This document shows, in pieces, positions 44,143 to 55,519 of a stretch of DNA of 64,000 nt. Below the pieces are notes generated by a model that searched no databases, was not told where the DNA came from, and saw nothing but the letters and a program-made list of their open reading frames with translations. Source of the stretch: Halicephalobus mephisto (lineage: Eukaryota; Nematoda; Chromadorea; Rhabditida; Panagrolaimidae); assembly GCA_009193035.1 (NCBI GenBank), contig SWDT01000108.1, forward strand, positions 1-64,000, read 5' to 3'. Position 1 is the stretch's first letter; every line of letters begins with the position of its first letter. A program made the position numbers and the translations under genes.

Positions 44143-44307
44143 TACAGTACAACTTGGATATAAGATATCTCTTGTTATAACATACGGTCTGAGTGAGTGA
44201 GTTTGGTTAATCTGCTTTCAAATTTATCCTTGATATAATATATCCTTTCTTAAAAAATACATTTTAACTGATCTCAAAAAAGTATCTTATATTCAACTTC
44301 GACTGTA
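44143..44307 (+). mobile_element. pogo/Tigger-like MITE, copy 2
   Basis: Second copy in the same orientation, 50 bp after copy 1. It shares AACTTGGATATAAGATA at the start, ATACGGTCTGA in the middle and AACTGATCTCA near the end; about 165 bp. The two are close enough to be a local duplication. Confidence 0.65.
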
Positions 44308-44751
44308 CTTATTTTCGTCGATGTTTGGCGACTCCATTTTGGAAATGTTCGTTTTCTTCTTTAACTTACTCAATTTCGATAATTCTTTTTCGAAATTAAG
44401 TATATTTTTTTTGTTAATTAAAATTATTTAATTAATTTTTCAAAAAAACGATTAAAAATATGAAAAAACAATTTTAAATTTAGTAATTTTTTTAATTATT
44501 TCCTTTCGAACGGTCGTTTATTAAAAATAAAATACATATTTAAAATCAAAACTTGGAACATTGCGAAGTGATATGACTCATCTGAAAAGGTTACTTCGAA
44601 TAAGCGGAATTCCCTTGTTAGTTGTAATCCAATATATGAAAAACCTTAATTAACACCTGTTACGTCTTGACTACGCTCAGTTATAAGTGCTCCACAACGA
44701 TTATGGATTAATAATTGTTGGATTACGCACTATTTGAGTGGAAATTTACAT

Positions 44752-44920
44752 ACCGTAAAACCTCCAATAGAAGGGCACCTCTAGTAGAAGGACACCTCTA
44801 ATAGACGGGCACCTTTAATAGAAGGGTACCTCTAGTAGACGGGCACCTCCATTTGAAGGGCACTATTTTTAAAGGGTTGAACAATAGACGAGCAGCTCTT
44901 CTATTAGAGGTTTTACGGTA
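44752..44920 (+). mobile_element. MITE with internal 17-20 bp repeats
   Basis: Terminal inverted repeats TACCGTAAAACCTCCAATAG and CTATTAGAGGTTTTACGGTA, flanked by TA. Between them are six tandem units near GGGCACCTCTAGTAGA. A hybrid of a Tc1/mariner-type MITE and a satellite. Only one copy in the window. Confidence 0.75.
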
Positions 44921-44930
44921 ACTTTGGTCC

Positions 44931-45115
44931 CGAAGGGAAATACCCTGAGGACCAACGAAATTTGTACGATTGCCTTTTGGCGACAATTTTAAAATTGCGC
45001 AATAATTTTATAAAAATTATAATTTATCTCGTGTCTTCAGTTCTATAAAGTTATTTTATATATTTTTCGTCTACTCGCAGATCAGGAACCTCTAGTTACG
45101 ATTTAAGAATAGTAT
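44931..45115 (+). repeat. Structured dispersed repeat, copy 1
   Basis: Begins TTTGGTCCCGAAGGGAAATA and includes CCCTGAGGACC, which can pair as GGTCC with GGACC around GGG/CCC. Related to 52216-52405, where TGGTCCCGGAGCGAAATG recurs. It sits just after the MITE at 44752-44920. Type unknown. Confidence 0.55.
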
Positions 45116-45632
45116 CAAAAAAACAATCAACACGGCTACAGTAATATGGTTAATTAAAGTTTTAAATATTTCGTTTTGAGATTTTTTGAGTTGAACTTTT
45201 TGAAAAAGTTCTTTGACGTCATAAACCTAATTTTTGCGTATTGTTTTACACCGTTCGAATCAGCATTTCAAACTCCGCTGAAACTGCCCCAATCGGACTC
45301 CAGAATGCCTACCTACGTGAATAACGGCAAATATTACGGTACGGAAGAACCCTGAGTTACTCTGGTGAGTTTCAACTTAATTCCCTCGAATTTTTGTCTT
45401 GTTTGTGACGTTTAACGAACTGTTTTGGCTTCCTCGTTTTTATCTACGAACTCGGAAATGTCATCTTGCAGCACCGAGGTCTATAAAGTGCTCGATATCA
45501 AAATCGAATTAGACCAATTTGCTCCAATATTGCGAGCACATTGAAAATTTGATTTTCAAGTTGAATGATTTATAGAGCTCAGAAAAAATCCTAATATTTG
45601 TATCAAAGTTCACGTCAAAGACAAAATTAATT

Positions 45633-46070
45633 CTGCAACTTGCTCGCAACATTATGGCAGGTTGGAAAGTATTTATGAAGATTTCAAACTAAAATCCGCA
45701 GTTTGCTCGCAGTATTGTGGCAGATTGGAAAGTATTTATGAAGATTTCGAAATCAGAGTAAAACCTGCAACTTGCTCGCAACATTGTGGCAGGTTGGAAA
45801 GTATTTATGAAGATTTTGAAATTAAACTAAAACCTGCAACTTGCTCGCAACATTGTGGCAGGTTGGAAAGTATTTATGAAGATTTTGAAATTAAACTAAA
45901 ATCTGCAACTTGCTCGCAACATTGTGGCAGGTTGGAAAGTATTTATGAAGATTTCAAACTAAAATTCGCAGTTTGCTCGCAACATTATGGCAGGTTGATA
46001 GATATTTATGAAGATTTCGAAATTAAACTAAAATTCGCAGTTTGCTCGCAGTATTATGGCAGATTGTCCT
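45633..46070 (+). repeat. In-frame tandem repeat of 63 or 69 bp
   Basis: About six units around TGCTCGCAACATTGTGGCAG and GGTTGGAAAGTATTTATGAAG. One frame is open through all units (45662-46129, 155 codons) and reads YEDFEIKLKPATCSQHCGRLESI-like units with two Cys each. Units are 21 or 23 codons, so length changes keep frame. There is no signal peptide, start context or splice partner that would establish a gene, and it may be a satellite whose period happens to be a multiple of three. Confidence 0.75.
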
Positions 46071-46129
46071 ACTTAATTGTTGTGCGAAAATGTAATTCAA
46101 CTTTGGTTTTGATGTTGACTTCAGCATAG

Positions 46130-46850
46130 AACTCAAAATTTTTTATTTTTTGGAATTCAGTGTTTTTTATTTTTTTCAACTCATAAATTTTTTCTGTCAA
46201 AATTTAAAAGCAAAGAGCAGCAAATGTCCGACAAACGTTGATCCAATTATTTTTGTTTCCTGGAAATCATATAATTTGAGAAATTCGGTTTCTTATCGAA
46301 AATTTTTAAGGAAGTATTTTTTATTTTTTCATCGTTAAAATTTTGATTTTCGTTATTTACAAACTTTGAACTTTGTTGAGTCGGTAAATTTGAATTTCGG
46401 TTTCCATGGATATCCGTCCAAATCAAGACCGAATTTCGGAGATCCGAATCAATTTTTCCTGTTTTAATTCTTTTTCAATTTGAATTTAATTTACACTTTA
46501 TTGTTTTTCCCGGAGGCTTTGGGATCTTGAATTTTTGCATTCCTGTGGTTCCGATAAATCCATCCAATGTCCTAGGAAAGTCGATTACGCGATCCCGAAT
46601 CCTTGTAACTTGTTTCGCAGCCAGTTTTTATTCAAAAAAAAATTTTTCATGATTGATCGATTTTACATAGGAAAAAACAAAAATTCTACGCTATTAATCA
46701 TTATTGGAAAACTAATGACTGTGAATTTTTCGAATTTGTTCATATATCAATTTCTTCTATTAATTATAAAATGACGATAATATGTCAGTTTCCCTTATTT
46801 TTGTTAATTTTTAAATTTTGTTCAAATTGCAACTATTCTATTAGTTTTTA
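46130..46850. other. Intergenic stretch
   Basis: AT-rich with two weak plus-strand frames (46150-46338, 46535-46774) that lack domains. Nothing supported. Confidence 0.3.
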
Positions 46851-46852
46851 AC

Positions 46853-47045
46853 TCTTGTTCATATATCAATTTTGATTTTTATTAATTTTTAAATACTTTT
46901 CATATATCAACTTTAATTTTTATTATTTTCGAAATACTTTTCATATATCAACTTTAATTTTTATTATTTTCGAAATATTTTTCATATATCAATTTTGATT
47001 TTTATTAATTTTTAAATACTTTTCATATATCAATTTTCCTTTATT
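46853..47045 (+). repeat. CATATATCAA minisatellite
   Basis: About five units of 45-50 bp, each with CATATATCAA then CTTTAATTTTTATTATTTTCG or TTTTGATTTTTATTAATTTTT. The same 10-mer punctuates the TMEM42 second intron (35662-35807) and the first VPS35 introns (42950-43110). Confidence 0.8.
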
Positions 47046-47373
47046 TTTACTAATAAGCAAAGAAATCAATCTTTGAAAGGAGTTTTAGTGTTATTTGTAG
47101 TTTTTTCGAATGTTTATATGAATTCTCATATATAATCATTATCGTTAGAAGATAGACAGGATATTTTCTACTTTATGACTTTGGTTCTGAAGTCTCTAGA
47201 TCCATCTAAAAATATATTTCCGAGACAATTGGTTGTGAAATCACATAAGATATACAATTACTGTCACGCAAAACTACAATTACGAGCAACTTTAATTTCT
47301 AAAAAGTTTCACAACTTCGCGAAAAATTTAATTTTATTAATAATTTAGTTTTATTAATAATGTTATTTCAGAA

Positions 47374-49639
47374 ATGACAAATTCAGGAGACTTGACTCTC
47401 GGATACATCAGCCTCGGGATCAGCTGCATGTCCTTCGCCTTCATGTTCGCTCCTTTGAGGAAGTACGACTGCCGCGACGGCTTCTTCGTCCAATGGATCC
47501 AGTGCTCTGTCGTCTTCCTCTTCGGAATGGGACTCAACATCGCCAGAGGCCTTCCTCCATTCAACCTGACCGCCGCTATCGGAGGTGTCCTCTACGCCAC
47601 AGGTTTGCTTTTTTTCTTTAATAACCGTCAAAATAAAAAAATTATATTTTTTTCAAATTTCTAAATTCCCGCGTAAAAGGTAAAAAATTAAAAAAAACAA
47701 TAAATTTGACAATGTTGAGTTAAATGAATTCATTCTTTCTCACTTTTCAGGACAGTTCTAGAAAATCCTAAAAACTCATATCGAAAAAATTTCGCGAAAA
47801 TTTTTAATTTTAATTTTTATAATTTTTGAATTGGCGCGCAGGAGCGAGTGAAATTTAAAAAATGGAAAATCAGTCAATCTATTACGAAATCGACTTGTTA
47901 CTTTTTCTCCTACTATAATTCTAAAACTAAAATCTTAAAAATTCGTTTCAAAACAATTTCATAGAAATAATTTCTTTAAAATTTATAATAATGATTTCTG
48001 CAATTTTTGAATTGGTACGCAAGAGCGAGTGAAATTAAAAAAATGGAAAATCAGGCAATTAGACTAGAATCAACTCGCCCTGTCTTCACTCTTGTTTTTC
48101 TTATTTTCCTAAAATCCTAAAATTACCTAAAAACTTCAAAAATTTGTTTAAAATTACTTCCGAACGACTTTCTTTTTCATTTTTATAATTGTGTAATGTT
48201 TGATTTTTAATTTTCCAGGAAATATTGCCAGTGTTCCCATCGTTAAAGGAATCGGAATCGGCGTTGGAATGCTCATATGGGGATCTGTCCAGGTTGGTTT
48301 GATTTATTTTATTTTTAAGCACTCATATATCTACTTACATATACATTTAGATCACAGTCGGATGGTGCATCGCGAGATTCGGATTGTTCGGGACTCACGT
48401 TCAAAAAGTTTCCAATGAACCGATGAACTACGCCGGACTCATCTTGACTCTGGTGTCAGGTGTCATTTTTGTGTTTGTAAAAAACGAATCTGGTGACTCT
48501 GGAAGCTACGATCTCCAGTCGAAAAGCAGGGCCACGACCGTGCAGTCAATGGACTCAGTAGAAGGTCATTTTAAACAAAAAAGTACGGATGAAGAAGAAG
48601 AAAATTATTATGCCACCGTCAGATCGGTGGGGGAAACAAAACAGAAAGATTTGAAGTTGAACGAAAAAGATGCCAAGGAAGAAAAACGAAATCCATGTGG
48701 ATTGTCCCCGAAAAAACTCTTCTACGTCTTCCTCAGCGTCTGCTTGGGACTGTTGCACGGGGCTTTTTTGACTCCTATAGTCTACGTCCAAGACAACGAC
48801 CCCAATGCTTCGAGCAATGGTGAGACCACAGCTTTGTAAAATCAAAAATGGATATGAATTTCTGAGATTTTCTAAGAATTTAGATTTGTGATGTTAATTC
48901 TATTTTTGAATGGATTTTGGAAAACTTCAGAAATTTCCGTAACGGTTCCGAAAAGTTTTAGAATCGTCCGTTGGGATCTAGGGGATTTTTAAAAAGTCTA
49001 TGAAATTTCGGAAGTTTCTATGAAGTTCTACGAGATTTTAGGATCTTCTGTTGGATTCTGGAGTTTTAGGAACTTCTGTAACATCTCAAAAAAGTTCCAA
49101 AAATTACTGAATTATCTTACATTTTAAAAGCTACAAGATTCTGGAGAATTTTAGAAGGTTCTTGGAATTTCGTAATCTTCTACTGTATGATCTGGAAGAT
49201 TGTAAAATTCTACTTTTATTTTAAAAATAAAATTTCAGTCCTAGACTACGTGTTTTCTCATTTCTCCGCCGCTTTCACGTTGTCGACAGTTTATTTTTTG
49301 CTTTATTCAGTTTTCAAACGTAATAAGCCATACATCGAGGCGAGTTTGGTGTTGCCTTCGGCTCTCTACGGTGTTCTCTGGAGCATCGGAATGACGTTAT
49401 TTTTCGTCAGTAATCACAAATTGAGCCAAACCGTCAGTTTTCCGATCACTGCAAGAGTGAGTTTTTAGAAATAATTTAAAATTAATAATTATGTTCAGTT
49501 ACCCGCTGTCCTGGGGGCTTTGGCAGATGTGGCTATCTTCAGGTCCATAAAAGGTGCCAAGAACCTCATTTTCCTGTCTGCAGGGGTCCTGATCGGGGTC
49601 ACTGGGGTCGTCCTCGTCGGACTCTCCAATGAAGTTTAA
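47374..49639 (+). CDS. TMEM144-family multi-span membrane protein
   Basis: Five exons: 47374-47602, 48219-48292, 48351-48819, 49239-49456 and 49499-49639. About 376 residues, matching human TMEM144 in size. Around ten hydrophobic segments, beginning LGYISLGISCMSFAFMFAPL and GFFVQWIQCSVVFLFGMGL. A GNIASVPIVKGIGIGVGMLIWG segment carries the family's G-rich helix. The last segments read FPITARLPAVLGALADVAIF and LIFLSAGVLIGVTGVVLVG. A charged cytosolic loop of about 100 residues lies after the fourth span. The fold belongs to the drug/metabolite transporter superfamily and a carbohydrate substrate has been suggested; none is proven. A TTTCAG acceptor precedes the ATG by two bases, indicating trans-splicing. 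Introns 1 and 3 are repeat-rich. Confidence 0.88.
47828..48093 (+). repeat. Two copies of a GCGCGCAGGAGCGAGTGA repeat in TMEM144 intron 1
   Basis: Copies start at about 47828 (TTGGCGCGCAGGAGCGAGTG) and 48009 (TTGGTACGCAAGAGCGAGTG), both continuing with ATGGAAAATCAG. The second extends to AATCAACTCGCCCTGTCTTC. A third copy, inverted, lies at 63526-63612 in the ERMP1 gene. Confidence 0.75.
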
Positions 49640-49861
49640 TTTTGTATTTTTTATTTTTGAAGATCTCCAAAATTTGAGAATTATTAAATCCTAATCTGGG
49701 TAATTTAGCATTTGTCAATATAACGTAAAATAGAAAATCATAAAAATTTATCTTTCCGGAATTGTCCCAACACGAATTTTAGAAATTTCGAAATTAAAAA
49801 AAATTAAATTTTTAAAAAATTCGAAGTTTTAAAAAATTTTTATTTTTGAGAATTTTGAAAT

Positions 49862-51090
49862 TTAACCCTTAGACGACAATGCCATTTTTGCTATTCGGCG
49901 CACGTGGGACAATCGCCGTTTTGGCGGTTTGTACCGTACGACCCACGGGTGGGTTGTATTGTCCTACGGGCACGCTTTTTTTCTCTCGAGCAATATTTTT
50001 TGAAATTGTATTGTTATTTGTTGTAAATTTAGTATATTTTTGTATAACAATTAACTTTTTTACTCTTTGTAAATGCAGTTTTTGCTGTTTTGCGCATTTC
50101 TGAATATAATTATTATATGAAATGATTAGTTCAGATGTCGATCGAGGAGGAGGAGTTAAACAATCAGTTTGAGCATTTTTTGGTTGAGAGCGACGATGAA
50201 TATGAAGATTCCGATACTTTAGATGATTCAGACTTCAATATTGAAGATGAGCACGAGTCAGAAGATGAGGATTACAGTGACGAAGAAGAAGTAGAGTCGA
50301 GAAATGAATGTGGCTGGCGTTCTTCAATTATGCAGAAGAATAATTTTGACTTTATTGATGGTAATTGTGGATCATCTCCAGAACTTAGTAACTGTGTTCA
50401 ACCGTTCGATTTCTACAATCTTTTCATCGGAGATATCATGAAGCATACTGTGATAGAAATCAACAGATACGGGAAACAAAATAACAATAATTGGATTGAA
50501 ACAAATGTAGAAGAGATGAATAGATTTTTGGGACTCTGCTTGAAAATGACTATTGTTCGTCTACCTCAATTACGTCATTATTGGAGTACAAGTCAAGTAC
50601 TCCCACCACAAAACATCACCTTGAATCTTCTGGAACTGCGAGGAAGACTAGGAAAAGTTGTAAAGGATGTTATAAAAATATTGCAAATGAAAAGCGCTCA
50701 AGAATAGCAGATGCTAAGACTAGAAAGGTGAATACTAGATGCAGTAATTGTCACGAGCATTTTTGTTACGATTGTTTTTATAAAATTCACGCACAGTGTT
50801 GTTAATAATAAAGAGATAATTGTTATCTAATTTCCTAGATGAGAATCACATAAATACTTGAGAAAAACAAGGAAAAACTAGAGAAAACACCGTTATTACT
50901 GGCTACTTACATACTTTTGATTTCCATATAAAAACTTCTTATTTTCTTTGCTCACTGATATCAGAGCTCTGATAGGATTAGATCTGCTGAATTAAATAAA
51001 AAAGTTGCAAAAAAATCGTCATATTTATAAAAATAATATTAAAAAACACTTACGACCTACCGGTGGGTCGTATTGTCGTCTAAGGGTTAA
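49862..51090 (+). mobile_element. piggyBac deletion derivative with TTAA target duplication
   Basis: Flanked by TTAA at 49862-49865 and 51087-51090. Terminal repeats are CCCTTAGACGACAAT at 49866 and ATTGTCGTCTAAGGG ending at 51086, perfect inverted repeats of 15 bp. A subterminal motif with CGACCCACGGGTGGG (left) and CCTACCGGTGGGTCG (right) also recurs inverted. About 1.2 kb long. Inside is a partial transposase gene. Target-site copies and ends are intact, so it may still be movable by a transposase supplied from elsewhere. Confidence 0.9.
50135..50805 (+). pseudogene. piggyBac transposase with core deleted
   Basis: The frame at 50135 starts MSIEEEELNN, then an acidic tract (EDSDTLDDSDFNIEDE), then the transposase N-terminal domain (PFDFYNLFIGDIMKHTVIE, then MNRFLGLCLKMTIVRLP). 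It breaks at about 50595. A second frame (to 50805) then gives the C-terminal Cys-rich domain: CKGCYKN, CSNCHEHFCYDCF and HAQCC. The whole catalytic DDD core, usually over 250 residues, is missing. Domain order matches piggyBac transposases. It cannot cut DNA but may bind element ends if translated. Confidence 0.85.
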
Positions 51091-51332
51091 AAAAAATTAT
51101 TTTTATTGAATTTAAAAAAAATTTATTTTTGTTGAATTTTGAAAATTTTAGAATGTTCGAAAAATTTTGATTTTAAATTTTTCTACAAAATTCCAAACTT
51201 TGAAATATAAAAAATCTCAATTCTGGAAAATTTTTAAAATCCAAGGAATTCTAGTGTGATATAGTTTATTATTCTGAGGTTCGTATGTCATTGCATAAAG
51301 TGAAAATAAAGGAATGGCATCTATTATGGCAT

Positions 51333-54300
51333 TCAACTGGCCCACATGAGCCTGAAAGTGGAACTGTCGAGTCTTTTGAGAGAGGAAAGTTTGGCATCGT
51401 CGATCTGGATACTTTGTTTCTGGAGCTTAGGTTTGTCAAAACGTATCATGCTGGGGAACACCCTTTGAGGGACCGAGTACCCCGATAAATGCTCTGGCGT
51501 AGAGATTACTGTAGTTGCAGGCGATACTGTAGTTGCAGGGGGTACTGTAGTTTCAGGGGGTGCTGTACTTCCGGAAGTTACTGTAACTTCAGGAGGTACT
51601 GTAGTTGTGGTTACTGTATTTTTGGGCTTTTCAATAGCTCCACTGTGTAGATTTTTGAATTTTTTGTAATCATTGTAAGCTTTGATCTGGCATCTGGCAG
51701 AAGCTCTGGATAATTCTTCTTCTTTTTCGATGAGAATCATTGAATTTTCGCTTTCGTCAACTTCTTCTCTGCATTCTTGAGCTGCAGAACAGCATCTGGA
51801 TAATTTAGCACAATGATTTTGGATGATTCTGATTTTTTGTCCACAAGTATTGTATGTTTCATAAACAGGCAAAATTGGCCAATCAGAAGGACATGCATCC
51901 AATACAGTAATATTCGGACTGTCCAACATTTTGAAAGCTAAACAATTTTCGAATTCTTTTTCGACTTTTTTCTTTAATTTGTCCATTTTTTTGTATTCTG
52001 AAACAAGTTTACGGTTACATTCGCCGAATCTTCGTTGAGGAAGTCCCGGGATAAGTCTTCCATTGACGGCTTCGCAACTTTTTTGGACGTGTTTCAGTTG
52101 TTCCGAACAAGTGGCATACAGACTACAGTAAGACGTCATTTCGTTGTCCTTCATGTATTCCTAAAATAATTACATTATTAAAAATATTATTTTTGTTCAA
52201 TTATGGATTTATCTAGTTGAACGTAATCCGCACAGCATTGGTCCCGGAGCGAAATGCCCTGAGGGGATTACGATTGTACATTAGTGAGAAATTAAGAATG
52301 CTACGAAATTGTTGAATTTTTGTTGTATCTCGTGCCTCCATGCCCAATAGATCAATTTTTGCTTATTTCTCATCTCTACGTGGATCAAAAACCTTACGAC
52401 TTCCAACAATTACAAAATCAGTCTCTAAAGTAATTTTAAAACTTTCCAGTCAAGACCAAAAATTATAAAAATTTGTTTCTTTGTGGTTTTGTAAAATTCT
52501 GATCATATTAATGTAAAATTAAAAAAATGAATTTTGTTGTAAAATTGTCCGAACATAATTTCTACAACTTTTTAGAAACTACTGTAGCTTAAAATTTCGA
52601 TTTTGCATAATTTTGTAATCTTATAAATTTTATAATTAATTTTTTTAAACATTTTTTTAAATGACTTTGAAAACTTAAATTACAGTAATATGAGTATTTT
52701 CATTTTATAAACTAGTAATTTTTAATAAAATAATAAATCCGACTAATCAATGGATTTTTGTTAACTAATGTTAAATAATTTTTTGAATTTATTAAAATTT
52801 ATAAATTGACAAAATACAAGACTCTGTCAATTTCCGAAAAATAATAATTACACATGAAATTACATATCTGTATCCACTGAACCACTACAGTAATTTTTTG
52901 AAAGTTAATTAATTTCCATGTTATTGAAATTACAGTAAAATTATTACCTTTTTGGTTTTCCTCAATTTCGTCAATCTTCTGTTTTCTTGTTTTTTAAGAA
53001 TTTTTTCTTTCATTTTTTTTTCGTTTTTTTTCAAAAATTCCTCAAGATTCTTCATCAGGTCCATTTTGACGACTTCCAATTCTTCTTCTTCTTTGCTTTA
53101 AAATATTACTTTTATTTTTCGGATTACTGTTATCCCGCACCAGTTAAGTTTGATTTTATTAAAAATTTTTTGAAGTTACATGTGAATTTAAAAATGTTAA
53201 AAGTACACGTTTTGGGACACTGAACGAGGACAATTCTTACCTTGTCAACAAGACAGGAGGAGGAAAAACTGGTTTCTTGGTCGTTGATGAAGTCGTTGAT
53301 GGAGATGTTGATGGAATCCTTGATGAAGTCGTTGATGGAATCATTGTTGGAGAAGGTGTGGTTCTTGTTGAGCTCGTCATTGTGGTTCGTTTCATATTTA
53401 ACTCTGCTTCAATGTTGGATTCTGATGAAAAATCTCGAAAAGATGAAAATTGATTTTTTTTGAAAATCTAAAAATTTTAAATAAAAAAATTAAAAAGTAA
53501 AAACAACCAATAATGCTGGAGTAGTAGTTTTCCAAAGAGCGAGTAACTTGTTTCTGTATCCCGTCGGTCCGTTGGAAGAAGTTTTCGAAAAATGTTTAGT
53601 TTTAATTTCGGGAGCTACAGTAACGTCATAATCAGGGTAGTCTTCGGGTTTCGGTTCCGTGGTCCAAGCCCCGTTTTCGTCCACGTAAGCCTCGTTGAAA
53701 GGTTTTAATTTTTTCGAAATAATGTTAATTATGGGTTTTTCGAATTCTGTATGGGTCTTGATGGCGTGGGTTTTTCCCCTGATTCCGTCCCTTCCGAAGG
53801 TGTCTGACACGACCCTTCCCCCAAGGGAGTTCGTTCTCCGACTGTTAAAAACCGGTCTCGAGAAGAATTTCCGTTCGAGAGACGGTCTGGCTTTGAAGAT
53901 GTTCAACTTTGTGAAGTTCACATTCCGGGGCAAGGCGAAGGATCTGGGTTGATGCAGGGCCGTCAACCTCGTGATGACGCCGTTGTGGGGAGGATTAAAG
54001 TTGGAACTTCCAAAAGACGGTTTTTTGAAGCTGTTTCCGATTATCCTTCCCGTCCCCTTCACAACCGGAGCGAAAGTCGTCCTTGTCGTAGTTCTGGCTT
54101 CGGCTTCGAGTCTGCCGATGAGATCTTTGAACTCCTTAGCTTGTCTTATTCTGATTTCCTCGATGGATATTCCTTGTTGGATTTTTGTTGAAAGATTCGG
54201 AGTTACTGTAGTTCTGATAATTCCATTTTTAAGGGAACTTTTTGGTTTTACTGTAGTCGTGACAAGAGGTTGAGGTTCTTCTGTAAGAAGTTGGATTTCG

Positions 54301-55505
54301 TCGAACTTCATCTCCATTTTCTGGTTCGTCGTTTGAATGTTTTTCTTCGCAGGACCAAAAACGACGGAATTTCTTCCAACAGGCCCGGTAATGCTCAATC
54401 TTCGACCGCTGGGCCGGACCGGATTCTGGACTGGATTCTGGATTGGATTCTGGACTGGATTCTGGACCGGATTCTGGACTGGATTCTGGACCGGATTCTG
54501 GACTGGATTCTGGACAACTTCTGATTTCTCTAACATCTTCAACGAACTTCTTGCAGAAGATACTGTAGTTGCGAAATTTTTCAATCCAAAGTTATCCGGA
54601 TTGGATTTCATTGATCTTAATCCTTGTTTTTCTTTTTTGTTAAAAAAGTATTTTTTTTGAATTGCGTCCATTCCTAAATCCCCCATGGCAGTCAAAACAG
54701 CGTGGGCTCTGGCAACAAGACCACCGTCGTCGGATTCTGTGGAATTTTTTTCTTTAAGAATTTTTTTCATTTTATTTCTGCATTCTAAAGTTTTTCGATT
54801 AATTTCGATATGTTTATTTCTGACATTTCTGGCGGCATCTGAATTTTTGCCTGATTTCGTGCAGATTCTGGCTGCAGGACAGCATTTCTGGAGATTCTGA
54901 CATTGATTTTTAACCATAGCGACGGCTTTCCAACATCCTTCATTTTTTATAATTTTTTCGATTTTTTCTGGTTTTAAAGGAACACAAATGTCGAACGAAA
55001 TTTCGAATCTTTCAAATCTTTCGAAATCGGCTTCGATTTTATCCGTTTCGTTACTGACGCAGACGGCGAATTCACTGACTCTGATCTCCATCAATCTGCT
55101 CAATTCACGGAAATCATCCTCAATGCCACAGGCACTGGCCGTAGCTTTTTTGGATTTCTCAGTACACATCTGATGGACATTCATCATCTCACTTTCGCAA
55201 TCCAGAAAATCCGCACAGTAATCATGAAGATCCTTCTGAGGGATCTTAAAACTCTAAAAAAGTTAATTTTACAAAAAATAAAAAAAGTTAATTTTACGAA
55301 AAATTAAAAAATTAATTTTATAAAAAATAAAAAAACAAATTTTTATTAAAAAGTTAAATTTAGAAAAAAAAGAATTTATTCAAAATTTGGGAAATTTATT
55401 TTTGTTTAAAATTTAAAAAAATTAACCAACCATAAAACTATCTTCTGATGATACTGTAGGCAGGAAATAAAGTAAAATTAAAAATAAATTTGTTCGAAAA
55501 TTCAT
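51333..55505 (-). CDS. Long secreted protein with two related Cys-rich domains, VQNP array and mucin-like stalk
   Basis: Six or so exons, about 1,000 residues. Exon 1 (55505-55430) gives a signal peptide (MNFRTNLFLILLYFLPTV). A Cys-rich domain follows (YCADFLDCESEM, CVSNETDK, CQNLQKCCPAARICT), then nine VQNP/IQNP repeats (54417-54525). A long Arg/Ser-rich part ends in WKTTTPALL and joins IFKKNQ across a 50-bp intron, with a Thr/Ser-rich stretch (TTSSTRIPST-like, 53245-53430) and a Lys/Glu coil (53096-52948). The last exon has the second domain (YCSLYATCSEQLKHV, NHCAKLSRCCSAAQEC) and a TTVPPxTT stalk. The paired LxxCCxAAxxC signature proves domain duplication. I have no firm family; nematode chondroitin-proteoglycan-like and DUF19-like proteins are candidates. 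One gene, not two, because exons join in frame. Confidence 0.7.
52216..52405 (+). repeat. Structured dispersed repeat, copy 2 (intronic)
   Basis: Contains CGTAATCC at 52210-52217 and GGATTACG at about 52258-52265, an 8-bp perfect stem enclosing GGTCCCGGAGCGAAATGCC. Related to 44931-45115 over about 180 bp, including ATCTCGTG and GATCA...AACCT blocks. It lies in the intron before the last exon of the secreted-protein gene. Confidence 0.55.
54417..54525 (-). repeat. 12-bp minisatellite encoding VQNP repeats
   Basis: Nine units of GGATTCTGGACT (plus strand) with few changes. On the minus strand each codes Val-Gln-Asn-Pro, once Ile-Gln-Asn-Pro. All third-position differences are silent or conservative. 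Recent expansion. Confidence 0.95.
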
Positions 55506-55519
55506 TTTGAAGTCAGCCC

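Noticed and set aside
45633..46070. CRISPR-like look of regular repeats
   Set aside because: Units are contiguous without unique spacers, in a nematode genome. It is a tandem repeat.
54337..54660. Plus-strand open frames across the VQNP array (WTGFWTGF, ILDWILD)
   Set aside because: They are antisense or shifted readings of the 12-bp minisatellite inside the minus-strand gene.
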